From Luidia sarsii (taxonomy: Eukaryota > Echinodermata > Asteroidea > Paxillosida > Luidiidae), in assembly GCA_949987565.1 (NCBI GenBank), contig OX465102.1:19355493-19419492 (forward strand): a DNA stretch of 64,000 bases, written 5' to 3'. A model generated the notes under the pieces. The model made no database searches. It had not been told where the DNA came from and saw only the letters and a list, made by a program, of their open reading frames with translations. The position numbers and the translations under genes are program-made. Each line of letters opens with the position of its first letter. Position 1 is the stretch's first letter. Positions 34,701 to 42,884 of this stretch are shown in pieces.

Positions 34701-34966
34701 CATTTGCATAATAGCTCCAACATGAATATGCCAAGTTTAGATATAAATATTCATTACAAATTTCCCGTTGTTATAGGTTAAGATTGAAAATGCAAATCAT
34801 AAATCGATGACGCTTTGTTTTCGTTTTATATTAAGTTTACTATGGAGTTGTTTATGTAAGTGACCGAGTTCTGTTAACGGAAAAAACCAGAAGCGACGTA
34901 ACCATGTGACACTGCAGCATGGAGCAAAGGCGGGAAGTGAGTGACGAGAAATTCACGTCAAATACT

Positions 34967-35039
34967 AGTTGAGGTAACCCTCATCCTCCCGAAGGTCTCC
35001 GACCTTCGGGAGTATGAGGGTTACGGTTACCGCAACTAT
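34967..35039. repeat. Long hairpin (foldback)
   Basis: TAGTTGAGGTAACCCTCATC and CTCCCGAAGGTC pair, across a 3-base loop, with GACCTTCGGGAG and TATGAGGGTTACGGTTACC..CAACTA. The stem is about 33 bp with few mismatches. Confidence 0.9.
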
Positions 35040-35230
35040 TCAAATACCGGGATGTTTTTTTCAAGGAAGGTAAGTTATTCAACGCACGTGGCCTGAATTG
35101 TTATGTGTGATTTCGAAGGGGTCCGCAGGATTATTATGCAAGAAAATGAGATTTTTATAACGCGTACTCTACATGTGCAGTATGTACTCGCGCTAGTATT
35201 GACACGTCAACACGGTACACACGCAAAACA

Positions 35231-35680
35231 AATAAAGGGAATTGAAACCCAGAGAAAAATGTTGGCTTATCTGATTAGGTGTTAAAAACAACCTACACTA
35301 TGTGCTACTGACCTACGAGTTTCATGAAGAGGGAAAAATCGTCGAATTCGGTGTTCCAATTTGCGTTCCCGCAATGGAATTTGCGTTCCCCTAACCCGCC
35401 ATCTTTTCTAAGGGCCCGCCAATCATTGCGGGGGTGTGACATCACAACGGAAAACTCCCATATGGGCCCAGATGGATGTACCCCAGATGCAGTTTGTATA
35501 CACTTGCGAGCTGAACGATGGTGTACTGCCAGGCTTTTGGATGTCAAAATGTCAGCGGGAAAAAGGTGGGGAAATTGTCCATGTAGTTCACAACAAGGAC
35601 AAGAGACCTGAGTTTTTCAGGAAGTGGGCTGCGGCCATCAAAAATTGAGCAATTTCTGAAAGTCGGCTTCAAAATATAGT
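35231..35680 (+). pseudogene. THAP-domain first exon with upstream flank, third copy
   Basis: It shares the conserved flank of 17934-18142 (GAAACCCAGAGAAAAATG, GCCATCTTTTCTAAGGGCCC, TGACATCACAACGG) and an ATG at 35518 opening MVYCQAFGCQNVSGKK. After a frameshift the text is NKDKRPEFFRKWAAAIKN. Together these cover Cys-x4-Cys and the helix region of a THAP zinc finger. The SFH block is damaged (a few bases missing compared with the 18.1-kb copy). The distal Cys-x2-His and AVPTIF motifs would be in a later exon, which is not visible. THAP domains bind transposon ends in P elements, so the repeat may be the 5' end of a P-like element. Confidence 0.6.
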
Positions 35681-36067
35681 TGAAATGACGTGATTTGTAG
35701 CGTGGTGATTGCGTAGTCTCGATCTACAAACTTTTGCACGCGTTAGCGAAGCTGTGTGTAGCTTTGTGGGGGTCAGAGGTCATGCACTTCTCTGAAACCT
35801 CACTGCACACAAGACGCGCTGGGACAGCTCGTTGCGGTCAGCGACCAGGGAATAAACAGTGAGGGCGACTGGACTCGCGTCGCCGATAGCGGGCAAATTG
35901 TAGAACAAATAAAAAATAAGGCACGGTACGTAGATCCTCCCCTTCTTCCTGCATAGTACCATAATACGGCATGTTCCTTCACTATTTTTCTTGGCTTCGA
36001 GCCAGTCACTTTGGCCAGCAAGTCCTCCCAATTAATCCTCGGTAAATTGATCGCTACAAATCACCTT

Positions 36068-36800
36068 ATTAGCTTTTCCGCCGCTTCCAGGGAAGCGGAA
36101 AAGCTATATCTGTTGTTCAGATTTTTTTTGTTCTTCTTCTCCCCCAAAGCCCATAGACAATGCACAGGGGTTTTGTAAGCACGGACTTTAGTCATTGAAC
36201 AGACTTGGATTTTTTTCAAACGTGGCAAATGCATAAAGCCCATGCTGAAATTGATCCTAAACACCTTGATATCATCATGACGTCATCACGTGTCACGTGA
36301 CCTTGCTTTAAAGGGGCAAATTTCAAAATCCATTAAAAGCAAAAGTACAATTTCGTTTGGTTTCAACTTTGCACTGTATCTAAGTAGGGAAAAGGTGTAT
36401 CCAAAAATTGCCATCAATTGACCGTGACGTCATCTCATGAATATTTATGAGGTCATGAACTTTTCCAATTTTCACATTGAAATGAGCATATTTGGCCAAC
36501 GGAGCGAGATTTTTTTCATTTTTTCTTTGATATCTATTGGGGACATGGTTTAGAAACACCTTCCGGAGCCAAAATGTCGTTACGCAATCATGACGTCATC
36601 AAAACGTGTGATTTTAAAACACACAAGGCATTGGCCGATCATGTCGAAATTTGGTATGTAGTTAGCTATCGTGCTAGACCTTCCAAATCTAAAGTTTGGA
36701 ATCGAAGGACCATTGTTTGTGCACAAAATATGTACATGCGTTTTAGAGTAGGAATGACTTGTTAAAAACAGAAGCGGAAAAGCTCTATGCTCTGTTTCAC
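36068..36800 (+). mobile_element. CRE-bearing repeat with AGCGGAAAAGCT ends
   Basis: It begins with a tight inverted repeat (AGCTTTTCCGC ... GCGGAAAAGCT, 36072-36106) and ends with GAAGCGGAAAAGCT near 36774-36790. Three perfect TGACGTCA palindromes are at 36278-36285, 36425-36432 and 36591-36598, plus CACGTG boxes. It is the inverted sister of 34064-34700. It is non-coding and MITE-like. Confidence 0.7.
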
Positions 36801-36825
36801 AACAGACATATATTTCTCGTTTCGA

Positions 36826-36900
36826 CTGAATTTGTAGCCGACTTTGAGAACTGCATGGAAAGATTTCTCCAACTGTTTTTCCCCAACTTTTTCCGGTTGA
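36826..36900 (-). pseudogene. THAP-exon shard, inverted
   Basis: The minus strand contains GAAATCTTTCCATGCAGTTC preceded by AAAAAGTTGGGG. This matches the SFHAV-encoding segment of the 18.1-kb THAP copy. It is too short to code. Confidence 0.5.
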
Positions 36901-37499
36901 AACAGGAAGTGACTTTGTAAGGGATCTTATTCTAATTTTAAGACATATGAACTTTGTGTTAACGTTGTTAGGTCAAGGTTGAGTCACTTTCTGTAATTCA
37001 TTAACATGACATCAAGTACTCGAGCGCCCTCTAGCGGCAGGTTGAAAATGTCCGAAAATGTAAATTAACTCGATCCCAGTGGCGAAATTTAAGGAAATCC
37101 TTTCAAATTCGGCAGGAAGATTGCCACAAACTTGGACAATGCACATGACAAGTTTTAAGGACGTCACATAAACATAACGGAAATTACAAATGAAATTCTT
37201 AAATTTTTTTCATAAATTCATAGAAATTCATAAAAATAAGTTACCTTCGACTTTTTGAAAACCATCCGTTAACTTTTGAAAACCAGATTTTGATAAATAA
37301 AAAAATGCTGTGCAGTTAGCAAGGATATTTTTCTCAAAAGAAGAATTGACAAGACAAGTTGACTAATGGTGCACGTGGTCTTGACGCAGAAGTACACGAC
37401 CCGCAGAATCAATGGCTTTACAGGCCATTCGCCATTGATTCTGTTTTTGACCCTGGGTTGGCTGAACTAAGCGAAAGAAAATTTCCTTCACCTTGTTCA

Positions 37500-37771
37500 G
37501 CCGCTCATGGTCAAGCGGGCCGCGGACAGGCTGCGCCACGTATGGCCAGTCCACGCACGTGGTGTGCCAATTCTTCCTTTGCCTTGCTAATCGCACAGCG
37601 AAGTTCCGAGTCCGAACCTGCAGAATTTCTCAACAAAATCAAATTATCAATAATGATATGGAAGTTATTGAGATCAGCAGGTTCCAATTCCAGCACATGA
37701 GCATGCGGGGCATCAGCCAGCCTCCTCTCAATACTTTGGAGATGTCTTGCCAATCTGGCTGATGCCCGCAA
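37500..37771 (-). CDS. Exon-like ORF of an unidentified multicopy gene
   Basis: An 86-codon minus-strand frame starts MRASARLARHLQSIERRLAD and continues APHAHVLELEPADLNNFHII, then IDNLILLRNSAGSDSELRCA and ISKAKEELAHHVRGLAIRGA. It is a helical, non-repetitive, protein-like sequence. The layout (N-terminal helices followed by an 'xxxRG' hinge) reminds me of the N-terminus of integrase-core proteins that are multicopy in marine invertebrates. That is a weak resemblance, and no catalytic motif is present here. The next frame leftward (VRGPLDHERLNKVKEIFFRL) may continue it after a frameshift. Confidence 0.35.
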
Positions 37772-37784
37772 TCAAATCTACCTG

Positions 37785-37865
37785 CCCCCCCCCCCCCATT
37801 ACCCGCCTCACTCCCATCCAAACTACCCGCCCCCCCCCCCCCATTACCCGCCTCCCTCCCATCCA
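37785..37865 (+). repeat. Duplicated poly-C minisatellite
   Basis: Two units of (C)13-14 ATTACCCGCCTC(C/A)CTCCCATCC. Very C-rich on the plus strand. Confidence 0.9.
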
Positions 37866-38040
37866 TAGTACCACATCTGACTCGGCTATCGTAGGGGACC
37901 CTCTATAAGCTTAAATGAACGTGAGGACCAAGCACCGAGACATCAGACAGTGTACCCCCGCACAACATAACATAGTGCCCACAACGGGAACAGTGCAACC
38001 GGCTAATACTGCACAGACCTAACGTGGCATACTCAGGACG

Positions 38041-38275
38041 CCAGCAGCCGATTTCACGAAACTTCAAATGTTGCGTACGCAACATTTTGTTGCGTAACTT
38101 ACGCAACAAAATGTTGCCTTTGGTTGCGCAAGTTACGCCCGTTTCATGAAACTTACGCAACGAGTGAAAGTTGCGTTACGCAACGAGTGAAAGTTGCGTA
38201 AGTCAAAAGTTGCGCAAAAAAAAGTTGCGTAAGTTACGCAACATATTTAGGTGGCGTAACTCGAGATTTCTTGCG
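38041..38275 (+). repeat. Harbinger left end: TIR plus palindromic subterminal array
   Basis: After the TIR come about ten copies of GTTGCG(T/C)AA-type words, including perfect 19-mers GTTGCGTAACTTACGCAAC (38089-38107) and its complement (38224-38242). They run right up to the HARBI1 start codon at 38286, so the array may be both transposase-binding site and promoter region. Confidence 0.85.
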
Positions 38276-38285
38276 TAAAGAAAAC

Positions 38286-40563
38286 ATGGCGCTGTTGTTG
38301 CTAGCCGAACGCGACTATCGCAGAGCGCTTCGTCGGGAACGGCTTTTCCGCGACAGAAACAATCCCTTAGACAATTTGGAAGACAACGAAATACGGCGGA
38401 GGTATCGCTTCACCCGAGAAGGCATCGTTAATATTGAGGAAAGCTTACGGGGAAGACTAGAGCGACGGACACGGGTAGGATATTATAGCTTACTCAACCC
38501 ACGAGTAGAAAAGTATGTAGGCTACATCACAGGGATGATGATACATAACTCATACAGCTCACTTTTTAGTTCTATTGAATGGACCGCCTCCATTTTATAC
38601 GGACAAGTAGCACAAGAGGTAGCACAAGGGTCCGCCAGTCGGTAATTGGTTGTTGCCGACACTCATCGATCATGTCCTATACTATAGTATTGATCAGAAC
38701 CCTACTTGGAAAATGTGTGGATGTTATTTGTATCAGTGGATGTCATTTGTCACTGGTTTTTTGGTTTTCGTCAGTTGGTTGCACTTCCTTGGCCTTAATC
38801 TGCCACCGAGACAGTCCTTGCTTCTTCCTTTTTTGTTTGTTGGTTGATCATGAATTGAACTCAACAGCCTAACTTTCTGCCAAGTATCGTTAGTGTTTGG
38901 CTCCCCCACTTCATCCATTTTACATAACTTTAGATTTGGATACAGAGTGAGAACCTGCTGTCACTTTTTAAACAATAATGAATAATTAACAGGGAATTAA
39001 AACCTCAAACGGATATCTCTCTTTTCAATTAAAGGTATGCTCTTTCAAATTTTATTTACAAATGCTTGCATTAAATACTATACATGTATACAACTCTTAT
39101 ATTAAATTCTATATTAAATTACATGTATAATATATATTATATATTATATAATTATTATATTAAGTTGTGCTATTTCATGCATATGTTGGATCGGACAATG
39201 TATGGATGCTATTCTTTGACCTCGACCAATGTTGTGTTATCCCTTTAACAGAGAAGCAACCCCATCCCTCCAATTCAACAAGTTCTGGCAGCCCTTCGTT
39301 TTTATGCCACTGGGTCTTTCTATTCTGTGCAAGGTGACTTGCATGACATTTCGGTGGCTTCAGTGTGCCGCGTCATTCACAGTGACCGAAGCACTGGTTG
39401 ACACCTTGAATGACCATGTTCACTTGCCCAACGGTGGGCAACAATTGGCTCAAGTGAAACAAGATTTCTACGGGAAAGCCGGCTTTCCGGGTGAGAATTG
39501 TCCTGACATTTTTTTTCTCGCAATATTATACAAGAAGCAAGTTATTACAATAGTTACCTCACCAGCAATTATACAGAACAAATATCAAATGACGCTAGAG
39601 TCTAAATGAAAAATAATATTCTCAAAATTTCGTGGGCTCGATGTTTTGATCATAGCAGGACCTTTCTCAAAGGCAGAGGGTCCTTTTACTAGGATCGAAA
39701 CATCGCCCACTAAATTTTGAGATTTGCATTTTGGTAATTTTAGTCAGTAAGCAGTTAGCAACATTTTGGTATATTACTTTTTTAGAAATATTAACACAGA
39801 GAAACCTTTTCTTCTCTATAGGAGTGATCGGTGCGATTGACTGTAGCCATGTGCGTCTCTACGGTGCACCACTGGGTGATGAGGAGTATGTATTCATTAA
39901 TAGGAAAGGCTACCACAGCCTGAATATTCAAATGATTTCAGACGCTAAGTACATCATCAGAAATGTAGTTGCACGATGGCCTGGCAGCACACATGACAGT
40001 GCCATACTCCAAGCAAGTGTCATTGGAGACATGTTTGAAAACAGAAGGTTTGTTAGGAAACTTTGATATACATGTATGTTGTAATTTTTATATCTTTCCC
40101 ATCACTGTCTGGACATTGGAGAAACAAACAGTAACAGCACGATTCATATAACTTTTATTTTGGTAGATTCAGTGGTGTGCTTGTGGGAGACTCTGTCTAT
40201 GCGCTCGGGCCATGGTTAATGACACAATATGCTAACCCACAAACCAGAGGAGAACGTAGCTTCAACAACAGCCTCAAGCGAACAAGAGTCGTTGTTGAGC
40301 AGATGTTCGGGCAGTTGAAGCGACGTTTTCCTTGCCTTGCAACGGGTCTTCGGGTCAGTCCATTACGTGCAACTCGGATCATTCTGGCATGTGCCATACT
40401 GCACAATATGGCCAAGCAACTTGGAGAACCAGCAGCTGATGAGGAGCCACCAGTAGGCGATGATGATGATGATGATGATGTTGATGTACCCCCCTATGCA
40501 GGACCCCTTCATGATGGACGTATCTATAGAGATCAACTAGTTAACCGTCACTTTCAGAACTAA
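38286..40563 (+). pseudogene. HARBI1-type Harbinger transposase (four exons, one frameshift)
   Basis: DDE nuclease that cuts and joins Harbinger DNA together with a Myb-type partner. Exon 1 (38286-38474) starts at ATG inside TTG CGT AAA GAA AAC ATG and encodes NPLDNLEDNEIRRRYRF; its donor is GTAGGA. Exon 2 (39252-39490) encodes SNPIPPIQQVLAALRFYATG and QGDLHDISVASVCR; a one-base frameshift near 39381 precedes VTEALVDTLNDHVHLP; donor GTGAGA. Exon 3 (39822-40047) encodes VIGAIDCSHVRLYGAP (first catalytic Asp) and GSTHDSAI; donor GTTTGT. Exon 4 (40167-40563) encodes VLVGDSVYALGPWLMTQY (second Asp), VVEQMFGQLKRRFPC (catalytic Glu) and an acidic tail ending HFQN-stop. Spliced length is about 350 residues, normal for the family. 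All three catalytic residues are kept, so inactivation is recent. Confidence 0.88.
39619..39780 (+). mobile_element. Hairpin-armed retroelement in HARBI1 intron 2
   Basis: The left arm (CTCAAAATTTCGTGGGCTCG ... AGCAGGACCTTTCTCAAAGG) is followed directly by the right arm (ACTAGGATCGAAACATCG ... CCCACTAAATTTTGAG) and the constant tail to TATATTACTTT. There is almost no middle between the arms. Flanks GAAAAATAATA and TAGAAATATTA may be a diverged target duplication. Confidence 0.8.
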
Positions 40564-40933
40564 TCTCAAAATTTAGTGGGCCTGACGTTTCGATCCTAGC
40601 AGGACCTTTCTCAAAGGCAGAATGACAGGGACAAAACAAAGAGATCAAAGATAACTTTCCCCCTCCTCTCACTAATCCCTACCGCACCGCTTGCCCTTCC
40701 CTTTGATCTCTCCCTACCAGCTTCACTCTTTGTCCTTTGTTTCTCATCCGTGTCCTATTCACTCCCCCCCCCTTCCTCCGTGTACATGTATCTGTTTTGT
40801 CCTTGTCACTCTGCCTTTGAGAAAGGTCCTGCTAGGATCGAAACGTCAGGCCCACTAAATTTTGAGATTTGCATTTTGGTATTTTTAGTCAGTAAGCAGT
40901 TTGCAACATTCTTGTTTATCACTTTCAGAACTA
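40548..40933 (+). mobile_element. Full-length 356-bp hairpin-armed retroelement with 15-bp target duplication
   Basis: TCACTTTCAGAACTA stands at 40548-40562 and 40919-40933 as target duplication. The element (40563-40918) begins ATCTCAAAATTTAGTGGGCC..GACGTTTCGATCCTAGCAGG. After a ~180-base CT-rich middle it has the inverse arm GGTCCTGCTAGGATCGAAAC..CCCACTAAATTTTGAGAT, then a ~60-base tail with TAGTCAGTAAGCAGTTTGCA ending near TTTATCACTT. The first part of the duplication (TCACTT) coincides with the element's own 3' end, suggesting microhomology at integration. The insertion lies across the HARBI1 stop: TAG was split and is now TAA. The CGAAACGTC core resembles Penelope-like element ends; the class is not proven. 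Confidence 0.88.
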
Positions 40934-40984
40934 GACAGATATCCCCTAACTAAGGAGAAAACAGTTTAATGACCGATCTTTACC

Positions 40985-41154
40985 ACGTCGTAGTGGTGAT
41001 CATGCAGTTTGGCGTGCGGCCCTGGTGTCCTCCAGTCGTGGTGCAACTGGGACAGCGGTATTGACGTCCCCAGTTTCTAGCTCCCCATCGTCCGACACCA
41101 CAACTGTCGCCCCACCACTGGAGGACACCAGGGCCGCACGCCAAACTGCATGAT
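40985..41154. repeat. Hairpin repeat whose right arm is split by the DIRS element
   Basis: The left arm ACGTCGTAGTGGTGATCATG / CAGTTTGGCGTGCGGCCCTG / GTGTCCTCCAGT (40985-41038) pairs with ACTGGAGGACACC..GCCAAACTGCATGAT (41116-41154). It then continues, beyond the DIRS insertion, with AACCACTATGACGT (46019-46032). The loop is about 75 bases. It lies between the convergent 3' ends of the two Harbinger genes. Confidence 0.85.
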
Positions 41155-41380
41155 AATCCTTAAATTAAACGAGAGAAGCGAAGTTTGATTGGGATTCTAT
41201 CGATCCATTACCGAAATGAGGAATCACGTGAGATTGTATTGTCTGGTATTGTTAAGCCACCTTTTCAAAGAAGAAAGCTATCTGCGCGCATATAAGGGGC
41301 ACCATGCTCAGTCACCCGTCAGTGTTTACAGCACACATTACACTGGAAAGGTCACCAGGGAGGGACTAGGGTGCTGGGTG

Positions 41381-41493
41381 TCACGTGATTCCTCATTTCG
41401 GTAATGGATCGATAGAATCCCAATCAAACTTCGCTTCTCTCGTTTAATTTAAGGATTCTACCTCACCATTACCTCCATTCAGAAACACGTGAG
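41381..41493. other. DIRS internal complementary region
   Basis: 41381-41457 is the perfect inverse of 41155-41231 (right terminus) and 41456-41493 is the inverse of 45983-46020 (left terminus). The two parts meet at ...AAGGATTCTACC..., the expected circle-junction sequence. In DIRS-1 this region templates completion of both ends. Confidence 0.95.
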
Positions 41494-41674
41494 ACTTCAA
41501 AGCTGAAGGACAGTGTAATGTGTCCAAATAAGTGGAAATGACCACAAGGTATTCATAAGTGTACCAGAGGTTTATTTAACCGCGTGTTGGTTGTTTAAAA
41601 TAACAAAAGGAACACCAACCGCATTTGCCAGTGGTTTGAGAAAATTAATGACAATTATAAATTCTGTTGCTTCT

Positions 41675-42884
41675 TTATTCTAAAACGGAGTTAGCAAACA
41701 CAGTGTGTGGGACAACTTTCTCCGTCTCTCTTTTGTAGAATCTGCCAAAGGTGAGTTCGTTCGTCCACCCTGCTGTTTGTAAAATTATATCTACAGGGAT
41801 ACCCTTATTACTAGCTGCTGAGGTTGAAGCTGATCTGAAGCTGTGAGGCTTAAAAACAGAGACGTCAACTCCACTAAGAATAAGGATTTGTTTCAGCCAC
41901 CTGCTAAGTGTCTGAGTACCTATCGCTTTATGCGGGGGTGCGTAACTCACGAAGAGCTTACAATTACCGCGGCGAAGCGGCATAGTCCGTTTTACGTTTT
42001 ACATACTCTAGTAAAGTTCTGACGATGCAAAGAGACTTATCTGGTCTGTACATAGTAAAGATGACCGTTGGTTGCGGTTTGCCTAAGTTTGATGTTTTAA
42101 TTAAATCCATTACTACAAATTTAACCACTCCTTGGGTTATTGTCATGTTGTCCAGTCTAAGCAATGACAAAGTTTGGGCTCGTTGGCCAGTTGTTAACGC
42201 ACTGAGTGCTACTAATTTGTAACTAAGTTGCTGCAATGTAATTTCGTTCAAGGGTTGCCTCCTGATATACTTAAGTACTATGCCTACATCCCATGTGGTG
42301 GTGTAACGAGGAAGCGGTGGCCTCAAGTTATAAACTCCACGCATGAACCGTACAGTTAATGGGTGACTCCCAAATGTTGGGTTCCTGTCCATGGATATTA
42401 CTGACGATAAGGCGCACCTTGTCGTATTTATTGTACTATACTGAGCTCCTTCATTAACCAGCTGTGTTAGGAACTGTAAAGCCGAGTTCACAGGGGAACG
42501 AATGGGATGTATTTGTTGTTCAGAACAGAAGTGTAGCCATTTGCGCAATGCTGAGCTGTACTGTTTGCGCGTGCCGATCCGCCAGGATTGTAGGATAACG
42601 TCGATAGTCGCTGTTGAAAGTCCTTCCTTGCTGAGTGACTTCCGGACAAGTGTGCTGCACACAGAACTAGGCTGGCTGCCAATGGGTGTTGCCGTCCCGG
42701 ATCGTGAGGTAGACGCAAAAGTGTCTTGGACGACGGTAGTATCATGGGTTCTGTAGTAAGTAGGCGCAGCAGCCTTGGAAACCAATGTTGCGTTTTCCAA
42801 AGGGGAAATATGAGCACCCCCGTGGTGTTGTCCGTCTCTATTTTCTGTAGGACTCTGGCAATAAGAGAAAATGGTGGGAAACAA
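41675..42884 (-). pseudogene. DIRS tyrosine recombinase (one frameshift)
   Basis: Integrates the circular DIRS DNA by site-specific strand exchange in place of a DDE integrase. The first frame (42884 to 41964) holds the SAM-like arm-binding domain (GTRKQYSSALRKWLHFC, INTTRCALSSVISM) and the first catalytic Arg in ALTTGQRAQTLSLLRLDN. Near 41980 the frame changes; the second frame (41983 to 41675) holds KPHSFRSASTSAASNKGIP (HxxR), QTAGWTNELTFGRFY (Trp and nucleophilic Tyr). The catalytic R...HxxR...W...Y set is thus complete apart from the frameshift between LEYVKRKTDYAASPR and GNCKLFVSYAPPHK. The ORF overlaps the 3' end of the RT ORF by about 400 bases, as in other DIRS elements. Confidence 0.9.

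Noticed and set aside
40563..40918. Hammerhead ribozyme in the retroelement arm
   Set aside because: CGAAAC and GTC are present but the CTGANGA core is not (CTGCTAG instead), so I do not call a ribozyme.
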